Assembly: GCA_016786785.1 (NCBI GenBank)
Contig: JAEUVR010000271.1
Span: forward strand, 1-36,100
Direction: 5' to 3'
Length of the DNA stretch: 36,100 nt
Source: Chitinophagaceae bacterium
GTDB lineage: Bacteria; Bacteroidota; Bacteroidia; Chitinophagales; Chitinophagaceae
Positions 24,016 to 33,356 of this stretch are shown here, one piece after another (position 1 is the first letter of the stretch; each line of letters starts with the position of its first letter). The notes beneath the pieces are model-generated. The model did no database searches and was not told the DNA's origin. It worked only from the letters and a program-made list of their open reading frames with translations. Position numbers and translations under genes: made by a program.

Positions 24016-24972
24016 ATGCATATAACGCGTTTAAATAAATTGCTTTTGTTTGCTCTTTTGGCGCCGTTCGCGATCAATAATCGGGTATGCGCTCAAAATT
24101 ATACGATCCCATTGTGGCAGCCGGGCAAAATTCCTAATGTAACCAACACAATAAACGAAAGAGAAATCATAGTGAACGAGGAAGAGGGTTACACGGGGAT
24201 AAGGAATGTTCAAATTCCTGACATTAAGGTGTTCTTGCCTACCCGGAGAAATGCCACAGGGCAAGCGGTGATCATTTGCCCGGGAGGCGCATACAGCGGA
24301 CTTGCCTATGACCTGGAAGGGGTGGATTATGCAAAATTTTTGAATACGTTTGGAGTAGCCGGAATTGTTTTAAAATACCGCCTGCCCCCTTCGGGAAATC
24401 ATGCTACGGGGTATCAGAACCCCATATCAGATGTTCAGCGGGCTATCAGGATAACAAGATACCATGCCCGGAAATGGGATATTAACCCCGATAAGATCGG
24501 GGTGATGGGCTCATCTGCGGGCGGACATCTGGCTTCTACCGCCGGTACTCATTTTGATTTGGGGCGCCCCAACTCCAAAGATTCAATAGAGGCAATGAGC
24601 TCCCGCCCGGATTTTATGATCCTGATTTACCCTGTCATCACTTTCAATGACCCTTTTGCGAATGATGTGTCCAGGGAAAATTTGATCGGAAAAAACCCTG
24701 ATAAAAAGCTGGCAGATTACTTCTCCAATGAGCTGCATGTGAAGGAGGATACTCCTCCGACCTTCATCGTTCATGCCGGTAATGATGATGCCGTACCTGT
24801 TGAAAACAGTTTGCTTTTTTATGCGGCATTACGCAAGCATCGAATACCTGTAGAACTGCATATTTTCCCCGAAGGCGGACATGGTTTTGGACTGGCCGTA
24901 GGGAATGAACACTATGGCAGTTGGCCGCAGGCCTGCCAAAAATGGTTAAAGTGGCTAAACGCGCGATATTAG
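24016..24972 (+). CDS. Secreted alpha/beta hydrolase (esterase/acetylxylan esterase-like)
   Basis: The frame is open from 23842, but the promoter at 23978-23985 lies inside that extension, so the ATG at 24016 is the start and gives 318 aa. Signal peptide to about residue 26 (RVCAQ). Oxyanion loop ICPGGAYSG (87-95), nucleophile elbow GSSAGG with S167, acid D257/D258 in GNDDAV, and H289 in EGGHGFG complete a typical triad of the BD-FAE/lipase-esterase group found in glycan loci. It probably removes acyl groups from the sugar chain used by this region. It is divergent from the sigma gene and carries a shortened copy of the operator array seen before the two susC genes, so it is likely co-regulated with them. 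Intact. Confidence 0.88.
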   Translation: MHITRLNKLLLFALLAPFAINNRVCAQNYTIPLWQPGKIPNVTNTINEREIIVNEEEGYTGIRNVQIPDIKVFLPTRRNATGQAVIICPGGAYSGLAYDLEGVDYAKFLNTFGVAGIVLKYRLPPSGNHATGYQNPISDVQRAIRITRYHARKWDINPDKIGVMGSSAGGHLASTAGTHFDLGRPNSKDSIEAMSSRPDFMILIYPVITFNDPFANDVSRENLIGKNPDKKLADYFSNELHVKEDTPPTFIVHAGNDDAVPVENSLLFYAALRKHRIPVELHIFPEGGHGFGLAVGNEHYGSWPQACQKWLKWLNARY

Positions 24973-25070
24973 GACCATACCACTGGGATATTCTCTGGCA
25001 ATAATTCGAAAAGGACTTCCCCGGGTTTCCTGAAATACTTTGAAAAATATTCTTCGCTCATATTCAAGCG
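24969..25070 (-). pseudogene. Relic of an AraC-type DNA-binding domain
   Basis: On the minus strand the frame reads RLNMSEEYFSKYFRK and then drifts off; moving to the neighbouring frame after YF restores QETRGSPFRIIARE. Together they match the second helix-turn-helix of AraC/HTCS proteins (YFSK.F...TG.SP...). In-frame stops flank it, its end overlaps the hydrolase stop, and there is no room for the rest of the gene. So it is a fragment with one apparent frameshift. It points away from the susC promoter next to it. Confidence 0.4.
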
Positions 25071-25306
25071 TTAGGAAATACCCTCCAACGTTATCCTTAT
25101 TTATCTCATATTTTACAAAATAGGATAATGATTGTACAAAATAAGGTAACTGGATACAATGAGGCTTACAAGATAGGATACTGATTTAGCAAGATTGTGT
25201 AGAAAACCTGATAGGTGAATAAATAGATTTGTTAGGAAAGGATCGGAATGTAACTGGTCAGCCCGGTCGCGAGATCTAATAAAACTAAACAATCAAAACA
25301 ATTGCT
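24973..25306. other. Intergenic region: AraC relic plus susC regulatory array
   Basis: The 334 bp contain the AraC-HTH relic (24969-25070), the operator/promoter array (25091-25231) and a leader of about 70 nt. The last 17 nt (AAAACAATTGCTATGAA) are shared with the leader of the next susC. Confidence 0.6.
25091..25231 (+). promoter_or_regulatory. Operator/promoter array, copy 2 (susC)
   Basis: An inverted unit TTATCCTTATTT (25091) precedes four direct repeats that start at 25115, 25136, 25168 and 25189: two pairs with 21-bp spacing, the pairs 32 bp apart. TAGATTTG (25224-25231) starts 35 bp after the last repeat, as in the two other copies. Confidence 0.75.
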
Positions 25307-28300
25307 ATGAAATCAGAACTATTAAAATTCTTTATTTCAGCAAAAACATTTCTGACGCTATTTATCCTCCTGTTTTTTGCAGGAGATATGATCGCTCAAA
25401 CAAGTTTTACGCTTACGGGCAAGGTCGCTGATGGCGATACGCCATTGACTAATGTGACGGTGCAGATAAAGGAAACCGGCTTAGGGACGGCAACCGACGA
25501 GAATGGCGTATTCAGCCTTAACGTTGTAAAGGGGCAGACGCTTGTTTTTACCTATGTCGGATACGAATCCCTTGAAGTCGTAGTGGGCGATCAGCAGAAT
25601 ATTAATCTCAACCTTAAGAAAACGGAAAGCAATGTATTGGACGACGTAGTAGTGGTGGGCTATGGCACAAGAAAAAAAGTAAACCTTACCGGGGCGGTGG
25701 CAACTATATCATCCAAACAATTGGATGATCGACCTGTTACCAATGTGTCATCTGCTTTACAGGGAACCATGTCGGGCGTTACGATAATAAATAATACAGG
25801 GCAACCGGGGCAGGACCAGGGTTCGTTGCGGATAAGAGGCATAGGTACGCTGGGCAATAGCGATGCTATGGTGGTAGTTGACGGCATGATATCAGATATG
25901 AATGACGTTAATCCAAGCGATATCGATAACATAACCGTATTAAAGGATGCGGCTTCCGCTTCAATTTATGGATCAAGGGCTTCCAATGGGGTTATCCTTA
26001 TCACTACGCGAAAAGGAAAACCCGGTGAAATGAAGATCCACTATAATACTTATATAGGCAAACAGAAAGCTACCCGATTGCCTGATTATGTGGATTCCTG
26101 GATGGCTGCTACATTTTACAATGAAGCATTACAGAACGAAGGAAAAAACGCCCGCTATACGAATGAAGAAATTCAAAAATTCAAAGACGGATCGGATCCT
26201 GATAATTATCCCAATACGGACTGGTTAAAGTTATTCTACAGCGGCTCTGGTATTCAGCAAAACCACTATATAGACGTAGTTGGGGGCGGCGAGAAAGTGC
26301 AAACGCTGCTTTCCTTAGGTTATATGTCGCAGGATGGGATCGTGCACAATACGGGATTCAGCCGCTATACTTCGAGATTTAAGATCAGCTCAAAACTCGG
26401 CTCGCGGCTGTCGGTGAATGGAAACTTTGCCTATTCGAATGAAGATTTTCGGGAGCCAACCAATCCATATGTTAAAAACTTCGGAAGCATGATATGGCAG
26501 ATCAATCGTATCGGGCGGAATGTGCCATATAAATATTCAAATGGTTATTATGGTTATTATGACGATGGCAACCCTATGGCATGGCTCGAATCGGGAAGTC
26601 TATCCCGTAGTCGTACGCATTCTCTGAAAGGGATACTCGACGCAGATCTCGAACTAATCAAGGGACTGCATTTCAGACCCATGTTGGGCTACAGGCTAAA
26701 TCTGGGACGTTCAAAATCGTTTATTAAAGATATTCAATACTATAACTGGCGAACCGGAGATCCTACTTTTTACCAGGGCCCCAATTCAGTAACCGTTTTC
26801 AATGATGATAATTCTATAATCACATTACAGGCTTTGCTTCAATATGATAAAACCATTGGAAAACACGATCTGAGGCTGCTGGGCGGCTATTCGAAAGAGT
26901 ACACCAGCTACAATTACCTGCGAGGTTACCGGAAAAATTTCTTAAATAATTCGCTGAGCGAATTGGATGCCGGCCCGATAGATGGCCAGCAGTCGGGGGG
27001 GTCTTCATCTGAAATAGCCCTGGAATCGGTTTTCGGACGACTCAACTATTCGTTCAACGATCGCTATTTATTTGAGGCCAATATTCGTTATGATGGATCA
27101 TCGCGTTTTGCAAAAGATAACCGGTGGGGAACCTTTCCCTCTTTTTCTGCGGGATGGCGTATTTCTGAAGAAGCTTTTTTTTCGCGGTTCGAAAATATCT
27201 TTTCAGAATTTAAACTAAGAGGTTCATGGGGAAAACTGGGTAATCAAAATCTTCTCGGCAATTATCCTTATATACCTACCATTGCTTCAGGACAAAATTA
27301 TGGCTTTGGCAATAGTATTGCTTCAGGCGTCGCGCCTGTAAATGGCGCCAATGCCGATATCAGGTGGGAAACAACTACTTCAACCAATATAGGTCTTGAC
27401 GCTGTGTTTCTTGAGGGGAAAATGAACTTTACCGCCGATTATTTTGTTCGCAATACAGACCATGTGTTGCTTGATATTCCCGTGGGTAGCGTTTACGGTT
27501 TTAATCCCCCTGTTCAGAATGCAGGATCGGTAAAGAACAGCGGATTTGAGTTTGATCTTGGTTATCATGGACAGTCTAAAGACTTTACCTATAGTATTAC
27601 GGCTAATGCATCATTCATTAAAAATACTGTTACCAATCTTGCAGGCACTGATCCCATCATCAATGGGTCTACATTTATGAAAGTCGGCCTGCCTATCAAT
27701 TCATTTTATGGCTACGAGGCTGAGGGAATATTCCAAACCCAGCAGGAGGTTGATAACCATGCAGAGCAGACCGGGGGAGATATTGCGCCGGGAGACCTGA
27801 TGTATAAAGACCAGAATAAAGACAACGTGATAGATGGGGCCGACAGGGTTTATCTTGGAACTTATTTTCCGAAAGTCACATACGGCGCAAATTTATCGGT
27901 AGGTTGGAAGGGCTTTGATCTGTCGGTTTTGTTGCAGGGAGCGGCCGGCGTGAAAGGTTTTGTAGAGGGCGAAGTATTAGGCCTGGTGAGCGATAAATAT
28001 GGAAAACCTACAAGCATTTACAAAGACCATTGGACGGCGGACCGGCCAACCGATAAGTTTCCCCGGCTCTGGAGTTCCAATACTCAAAATGACGCTGCAG
28101 CGAACCCTTCTTCTTTCTGGATACGTAATTCCGGATACATGCGCGTTAAAAACATTCAGCTCGGCTATACTTTAAATAGCGCATGGCTGGGTAGAGCAGG
28201 CATTAAAAAACTAAAGATTTATTATAGCGGGCAAAATACTTTCACCTTCAGCAGTTTTTACAAATGGATCGATCCTGAGGCCCCGGCGGGAGAAAGCGGC

Positions 28301-28354
28301 TGGACTTACCCTCAGGTTCTGGTTAATACTATTGGCTTAAACCTTACCTTTTAA
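25307..28354 (+). CDS. susC: SusC/RagA TonB-dependent transporter
   Basis: A 1015-aa outer-membrane transporter for oligosaccharide import. Signal peptide to about 30 (FFAGDMIAQ), carboxypeptidase-regulatory-like domain about 35-110, TonB-box-like VVVGYGTRKKVNLTGAVATI, plug about 115-230 (LRIRGIGTLG, VVVDG, VLKDAASASIYGSRASNGVILITT), then the barrel ending GLNLTF. There is no STN domain, so it does not signal through a FecR; regulation is probably by the operator array upstream. It pairs with the susD 19 nt downstream and is a paralogue of the susC at 30242. Intact. Confidence 0.96.
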   Translation: MKSELLKFFISAKTFLTLFILLFFAGDMIAQTSFTLTGKVADGDTPLTNVTVQIKETGLGTATDENGVFSLNVVKGQTLVFTYVGYESLEVVVGDQQNINLNLKKTESNVLDDVVVVGYGTRKKVNLTGAVATISSKQLDDRPVTNVSSALQGTMSGVTIINNTGQPGQDQGSLRIRGIGTLGNSDAMVVVDGMISDMNDVNPSDIDNITVLKDAASASIYGSRASNGVILITTRKGKPGEMKIHYNTYIGKQKATRLPDYVDSWMAATFYNEALQNEGKNARYTNEEIQKFKDGSDPDNYPNTDWLKLFYSGSGIQQNHYIDVVGGGEKVQTLLSLGYMSQDGIVHNTGFSRYTSRFKISSKLGSRLSVNGNFAYSNEDFREPTNPYVKNFGSMIWQINRIGRNVPYKYSNGYYGYYDDGNPMAWLESGSLSRSRTHSLKGILDADLELIKGLHFRPMLGYRLNLGRSKSFIKDIQYYNWRTGDPTFYQGPNSVTVFNDDNSIITLQALLQYDKTIGKHDLRLLGGYSKEYTSYNYLRGYRKNFLNNSLSELDAGPIDGQQSGGSSSEIALESVFGRLNYSFNDRYLFEANIRYDGSSRFAKDNRWGTFPSFSAGWRISEEAFFSRFENIFSEFKLRGSWGKLGNQNLLGNYPYIPTIASGQNYGFGNSIASGVAPVNGANADIRWETTTSTNIGLDAVFLEGKMNFTADYFVRNTDHVLLDIPVGSVYGFNPPVQNAGSVKNSGFEFDLGYHGQSKDFTYSITANASFIKNTVTNLAGTDPIINGSTFMKVGLPINSFYGYEAEGIFQTQQEVDNHAEQTGGDIAPGDLMYKDQNKDNVIDGADRVYLGTYFPKVTYGANLSVGWKGFDLSVLLQGAAGVKGFVEGEVLGLVSDKYGKPTSIYKDHWTADRPTDKFPRLWSSNTQNDAAANPSSFWIRNSGYMRVKNIQLGYTLNSAWLGRAGIKKLKIYYSGQNTFTFSSFYKWIDPEAPAGESGWTYPQVLVNTIGLNLTF

Positions 28355-28373
28355 ATCCTGCAAATCAAAAGTC

Positions 28374-29951
28374 ATGAAAAATTACTTCTTTGTCATAATA
28401 TGCCTGTTTTTTTTGTTCTGCTCTTCTTCTTGCAATAAAGAATTTCTTGATCGCGAACCGCTTGATGAGTATAGCGAGTTAAGCCTGTGGTCGTCTGAAA
28501 AAGATGCAATCGCCGCATTGAATGGTTGCTATAAAAATTGGGAAGACGGCACCTGGCTTACCTATATGGATTGCGCGTCGGATAATGCTTATGATCCCTA
28601 TCCATGGGAAGGATACATGGAATTGGGCAATATGAAATTACTCACGCCTACCAACACAGGAAACCATAAATGGAACTTTAGCACTATCCAGAAATGCAAC
28701 TGGTTTTTAGCCAATGTAGACAAAACGCCGATGGATGAGGAACTCAAGACCAGGATGAAAGCCGAAGCCCGTTTTTTACGGGCATATAAATATTTCCTGA
28801 TGTCGCAGTTGTATGGAGGCGTGCCGCTTGTTACAAATAATATCACAACCGAAGAAGCCAATGTAATAGAAAGAACGTCGAAGCAGGAAGTCATAAAATT
28901 TGTACTGGATGAGTTAGGCGCAATTGCGGGAGATCTTCCCGACAGCTATTCGGGAAGCGATGTAGGACGTATTACGCGGGGCGCAGCCTGGTCGTTGAAG
29001 GCAAGAACGGAACTATTTAATGAAAAATATGAAGATTGCATTGCCTCCTGCAGTCAGGTGATGGGTAAATACAGCTTGTTTCCCAGCTACACAGATCTTT
29101 TCAGGATTCAAAATGAAAATAATTCTGAGATTATACTTGACGTGCAGTATATAGCAAACGATTTGCCATTGTGGTCTTTAGGGGTTCTGGTAACAGAATC
29201 CGCGGGAGGATGGTGGTCTGTTGATCCTACGCAAAGCCTTGTAGATACTTATGAAATGCAAAATGGCAAACTTATTACCGACGCGGGATCGGGGTACAAC
29301 CCGGATGAGCCATATAAAAACAGGGATCCGAGATTTGGGGCTACTATTATTGCTCCGGGCTCTTTCTACGAGGGCAGCTATTTCGATCCGTTAAATCCCT
29401 CGGGAATAGACTACTATGCGGTGTACAGTTATACGGGATACGCGCCTAAAAAATATACTTCCCATCTTGCTGATATTCCGGACATGTGGAATAGCGGGCT
29501 AAATATACCGGTGATCCGTTATGCTGAAATTTTGCTGACCTATGCCGAGGCAAAAATAGAGCTGAACCAGATTGATGAAACTGTTTACAACTCCATAGAT
29601 GCGGTAAGATTGCGCGCGGGCATGCCGGCCACAGATAGGACCGTTTACAATACCCAGGATAAAATGCGCGAGTTGGTGAGAAGAGAAAGGAGGGTTGAAT
29701 TGGCGTTAGAGGGGCTTCGTTGGTTTGATATACAGCGTTGGAAAATTGGCGAGCAGGTAATGAATGGCCCTGTATTAGGCCCAAGGCTGGGTTCTGTTAA
29801 TCCAACTACCGGCGCGCTTACGCTGACTTCAGAACGGATATTAAGCGAACAAAGAACTTTTGATGCGAGTAAAAATTATCTCTGGCCGATTCCCCAGCAT
29901 GAGATTGATATAAACAAAAAACTTGTGCAAAATCCCGGATATGGCAATTAA
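28374..29951 (+). CDS. susD: SusD/RagB glycan-binding lipoprotein
   Basis: A 525-aa surface lipoprotein. Lipobox CSSSC (C20) followed by NKEFLDREPL. Helical TPR core with AEARFLRAYKYFLMSQLYGGVPLV about 120-145, then RYAEILLTYAEAKIE, RRERRVELALEGLRWFDIQRW and the terminal NYLWPIPQHEIDINKKLVQNPGY. It forms the substrate lid of the SusC encoded 19 nt upstream and is co-transcribed with it. Followed directly by the ECF-sigma relic of the opposite strand. Intact. Confidence 0.95.
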   Translation: MKNYFFVIICLFFLFCSSSCNKEFLDREPLDEYSELSLWSSEKDAIAALNGCYKNWEDGTWLTYMDCASDNAYDPYPWEGYMELGNMKLLTPTNTGNHKWNFSTIQKCNWFLANVDKTPMDEELKTRMKAEARFLRAYKYFLMSQLYGGVPLVTNNITTEEANVIERTSKQEVIKFVLDELGAIAGDLPDSYSGSDVGRITRGAAWSLKARTELFNEKYEDCIASCSQVMGKYSLFPSYTDLFRIQNENNSEIILDVQYIANDLPLWSLGVLVTESAGGWWSVDPTQSLVDTYEMQNGKLITDAGSGYNPDEPYKNRDPRFGATIIAPGSFYEGSYFDPLNPSGIDYYAVYSYTGYAPKKYTSHLADIPDMWNSGLNIPVIRYAEILLTYAEAKIELNQIDETVYNSIDAVRLRAGMPATDRTVYNTQDKMRELVRRERRVELALEGLRWFDIQRWKIGEQVMNGPVLGPRLGSVNPTTGALTLTSERILSEQRTFDASKNYLWPIPQHEIDINKKLVQNPGYGN

Positions 29952-29954
29952 CTA

Positions 29955-30029
29955 TCAATAGGAACAGGCATAAATTCGGAGTTGATCATAACGCTTGTTG
30001 AATAAATACTTCAATGCTTCCTGGCTGCT
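29955..30029 (-). pseudogene. Relic of an ECF sigma factor gene
   Basis: On the minus strand the frame reads SSQEALKYLFNKRYDQL and then RIYA, ending in TGA. The intact sigma factor has GSQEAMKYLFNKHYDQLLKYIA at the same place (about residues 29-50). The nucleotide match is about 60 nt at roughly 84 percent (my count by eye). The N-terminal 28 codons and the rest of the gene are missing; the fragment abuts the operator array. It is a piece of sigma region 2, not a functional gene. Confidence 0.6.
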
Positions 30030-30168
30030 TATCCTTATTTATCTCATATTTTACAAAATAGGATAATAATCGTACAAAATAAGGTAACTGGGCCTCTTCT
30101 CTAAACAAAATAGGGTAGTAATCGGGCAAGATTGTGCAAAAAAGCAGCTGGCTGAAAAAATAGATTTG
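30029..30168 (+). promoter_or_regulatory. Operator/promoter array, copy 3 (susC)
   Basis: An inverted unit (TTATCCTTATTT at 30029) then four repeats starting at 30053, 30074, 30105 and 30126: spacings 21, 31 and 21 bp. TAGATTTG (30161-30168) begins 35 bp after the last repeat start. The leader ends in the same 17-nt AAAACAATTGCTATGAA as the other susC. Confidence 0.75.
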
Positions 30169-30241
30169 CGTAGTACGGCCAGGATATGATTGGTCGCTTG
30201 TATTGAATCAAAATTAAAAAGCAAAACACAAAACAATTGCT

Positions 30242-33200
30242 ATGAAGTTAAAACTCTTACAATCTCCTATTTTGGGGAAGGCCTTTTTTTCGCTGTTTGC
30301 CTTTCTCTTTTTAGCGGGCGCGGCTTTTGCACAGTCGGACTTTACCCTCAACGGTAAGATCACTGACGGCGAAGCGCCCCTGTCAAATGTTTCTGTTATT
30401 ATCAGGGAAACGCAACAGGGTACGGCCACCAACGAAAGCGGTGAATTTACCTTACGCGTTTCACGCGGGCAAACGCTGGTTGTATCTCATACCGGCTTTG
30501 AAACGCAAACTGTTAAAGTAGGCGGCAGAAATGAGATCACGATTGCGCTTACCCCTGCTGCCGGCAATGTATTGAGCGATGTAGTGGTGGTTGGGTACGG
30601 AACCCAAAAGAAAACTTCGCTCACCGCGGCCGTATCCACTATGAAGGGAAAGGAAATTGCTTCCGTTCCTGTTGCTAACTTAAGCAATGGCTTGGGTGGA
30701 AGGGTATCGGGCGTTATTGTAAAGCAGGGCTCGGGCGAACCGGGATATGACGGCTCCAACATCTATATCAGGGGTTTGTCGTCTACCGGCGCCAACCAGC
30801 CGCTGCTGGTCGTTGACGGTATTCCCAGGACTTTTCAGCACCTGGATCCTAACACGATAGAAACATTTACCGTGTTAAAGGACGCCGCCGCTGTGGCCCC
30901 TTACGGCGTCGCCGGCGCTAATGGCGTAATATTGGTAACTACCAAAAGAGGCAAGAGCGGCGCGCCTTCGCTTACCTATAACGGATATGTCGGGTTTCAA
31001 AACCCGGTAGTGTTGCCCGATTTTGTGAACTCATACGAATATGCCACCTTAAGAAACGCGGCGGCGGTAAACGAAGGCTTACCTGAACCCTACACTGCCG
31101 AAGAGCTTCGGAAGTTCCAGGATGGATCAGACCCCGACGCATATCCTACGCATAATGATATATGGGGTACGATTACCAATAGGAATTCACTGATGACCCA
31201 GCATAATATCGAGGTGTCGGGCGGCGCAGATAGAATAAAGTACTATGCCTCGCTCGGTTATATGCAGCAGGAAGGGATGTGGAAGGCAACCAACACCCGC
31301 CGTTTCAATGTTGTGCTTAACCTCGATGCGCAGGTAACGTCTACCACTTCGGTTTCGTTTAACCTGAACGGGCGTAATCAAAACAGCAAGTTTCCCGCCG
31401 TATCTACCGGTCGTATTTTTGAGCTGATCGGTTACCTGCACCCTTTATACGGGCCTTTGTATTTCAGCAATGGCATGCCCGGTACCTTCCTTACCGGCAG
31501 CCTCTTCAACAGCGGGTACGAAAAATTTGGCATCAACTCGTTGTTTTCACAGTTGTCTGTTGAGCAAAAAATACCTTTTATCCCCGGGCTAAAATTAAAG
31601 GGAACCATTGCATATGATCCCACTTATACGATGCACAAATTATGGACCCTGCCGGTGCATAAAGCGAGCCTCGACAAGTCGCAGACGCCCTATGTTATCA
31701 ATGACGGCATCTGGGGACAAACCAAACCTTCCCTCCGCCAGGACATAGATTTTGCCAGGCAGCTTACTTACCAGGCCGGGTTCAATTATGACGGTTCTTT
31801 TGGAAAACACAATATAGCGGTATTAGGATTGTTCGAAGCGAAAGCCAATGACCTTGCAAGCCTCATGGCTACAAGAAGGAATTTTAATTTGACCGTGGAT
31901 GAGATCAACATGGGTAGCTCCAGCGCTGCCGATATGTCTACCGGCGGTTCTTCCAGCGCTGAACGGCAGGCGGGACTGGTGTACAGGGTAGGGTATAACT
32001 TTGCTCAGAAATACCTTGTCGAAGCAAGCGGTCGCTATGACGGAAGCTATTATTTTGCTCCCGACAAACGCTGGGGCTTCTTCCCTGCATTTTCTGTGGG
32101 CTGGCGCTTATCTGAAGAAAATTTCCTGAAGGATAAAATAAGCTGGCTCGACAACCTGAAGCTCAGAGCATCCTATGGCGAAGTAGGAGCGTTGGCGGGA
32201 AGCGCTTTTCAATACATGAGCACGTATAATGTATTGGGCACAAATTACGTGTTAGGCGGCAATGCAGTTCAGGGAATCAGCGAGAGAGCGGAACCGAACC
32301 CCAGCATTACCTGGGAAAGAGCAAAGAAAACAGATATAGGTTTGGAAGCCAGCCTGTGGAAAGGGCTGCTGAATTTTGAACTGGATTACTTCCATGAAAA
32401 GCGCTCTAATATGCTCATGACCCCCGATGTAGTGATACCTTCCGAATACGGGGTAGGGTTGAGCCAGGTGAATGCGGGTATCATGTCGAACCAGGGATTC
32501 GATTTCACGATCAGGTCTGCTTATGATTTCTCCAAAGATCTGCAGGTATCATTAGCGGCCAACATGACTTATGCCAAAAACAAGCTGCTCCAGGTTTTTG
32601 AAGGACCTACCACCTATAACAATCCAAACAGGAGAGTAACCGGCAGACCGCTCGGAACGCAATTCGGTTTCCATGCTTTAGGTTATTTCAAAGCGGAAGA
32701 TTTTGAAACAAACGGCTCCTTAAAGCCAGGTATTGCTACCCAACCCTGGGGCGCCGTTCAGCCGGGCGATATCAGGTATGAAGATTTGAACAATGATGGA
32801 AAAATAAACAATGACGATCTTACGGTAATAGGCAACCCCACGGCGGTTCCGGGAATCATTTATGGATTTTCGCCTTCGGTTCGTTACAAAGGGTTTGGAT
32901 TGGAATTATTGTTCCAGGGCGCTGCGAAAGTGGACTGGTATTATCATGGCTCCGCTATCATGCCTTTCTGGGAAACCATGTTGCCTTATAAGCAAAACTT
33001 TGATTACTGGACTCCCCAGAATACCAATGCGAAGTTCCCAAGGCTTACCTCTTCTCCAACAGTTAATAATGAACAAAGATCTTCTTTCTGGATGGGCGAT
33101 GCAGACTATTTAAGGCTGAAGAGCGCTACCTTATCTTATACCATGCCTGCTTCGGTAATGAATAGGGTCGGGTTTCAATCTATAAGAATTTATTTGTCGG

Positions 33201-33337
33201 GTCAGAATATTTTAACCTGGACCAAACTCATCAATTACGATCCTGAGATCGGTCCTAACAATTCATGGATACCGAATAATGCCTGGGGATACCCCAATCA
33301 AAAGGCTATTTCTGTAGGCATGAATATTACCTTTTAA
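30242..33337 (+). CDS. susC: SusC/RagA TonB-dependent transporter
   Basis: A 1031-aa outer-membrane transporter. Signal peptide to about 30 (FLAGAAFAQ), carboxypeptidase-regulatory-like domain about 33-108, TonB-box-like VVVGYGTQKKTSLTAAVSTM, plug about 112-235 (IYIRGLSSTG, VVDGI, VLKDAAAVAPYGVAGANGVILVTT), barrel ending GMNITF. No STN domain. Same architecture and almost the same leader as the susC at 25307, so the two operons are duplicates that have diverged, probably for different glycan fragments. susD follows after 19 nt. Confidence 0.96.
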   Translation: MKLKLLQSPILGKAFFSLFAFLFLAGAAFAQSDFTLNGKITDGEAPLSNVSVIIRETQQGTATNESGEFTLRVSRGQTLVVSHTGFETQTVKVGGRNEITIALTPAAGNVLSDVVVVGYGTQKKTSLTAAVSTMKGKEIASVPVANLSNGLGGRVSGVIVKQGSGEPGYDGSNIYIRGLSSTGANQPLLVVDGIPRTFQHLDPNTIETFTVLKDAAAVAPYGVAGANGVILVTTKRGKSGAPSLTYNGYVGFQNPVVLPDFVNSYEYATLRNAAAVNEGLPEPYTAEELRKFQDGSDPDAYPTHNDIWGTITNRNSLMTQHNIEVSGGADRIKYYASLGYMQQEGMWKATNTRRFNVVLNLDAQVTSTTSVSFNLNGRNQNSKFPAVSTGRIFELIGYLHPLYGPLYFSNGMPGTFLTGSLFNSGYEKFGINSLFSQLSVEQKIPFIPGLKLKGTIAYDPTYTMHKLWTLPVHKASLDKSQTPYVINDGIWGQTKPSLRQDIDFARQLTYQAGFNYDGSFGKHNIAVLGLFEAKANDLASLMATRRNFNLTVDEINMGSSSAADMSTGGSSSAERQAGLVYRVGYNFAQKYLVEASGRYDGSYYFAPDKRWGFFPAFSVGWRLSEENFLKDKISWLDNLKLRASYGEVGALAGSAFQYMSTYNVLGTNYVLGGNAVQGISERAEPNPSITWERAKKTDIGLEASLWKGLLNFELDYFHEKRSNMLMTPDVVIPSEYGVGLSQVNAGIMSNQGFDFTIRSAYDFSKDLQVSLAANMTYAKNKLLQVFEGPTTYNNPNRRVTGRPLGTQFGFHALGYFKAEDFETNGSLKPGIATQPWGAVQPGDIRYEDLNNDGKINNDDLTVIGNPTAVPGIIYGFSPSVRYKGFGLELLFQGAAKVDWYYHGSAIMPFWETMLPYKQNFDYWTPQNTNAKFPRLTSSPTVNNEQRSSFWMGDADYLRLKSATLSYTMPASVMNRVGFQSIRIYLSGQNILTWTKLINYDPEIGPNNSWIPNNAWGYPNQKAISVGMNITF

Positions 33338-33356
33338 CCGGCAAAATTGAAAATGT

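Noticed and set aside
25115-25200. Repeat array considered as CRISPR
   Set aside because: Repeats are 15 bp, degenerate, 21-32 bp apart, in a promoter, conserved at three loci and without cas genes.
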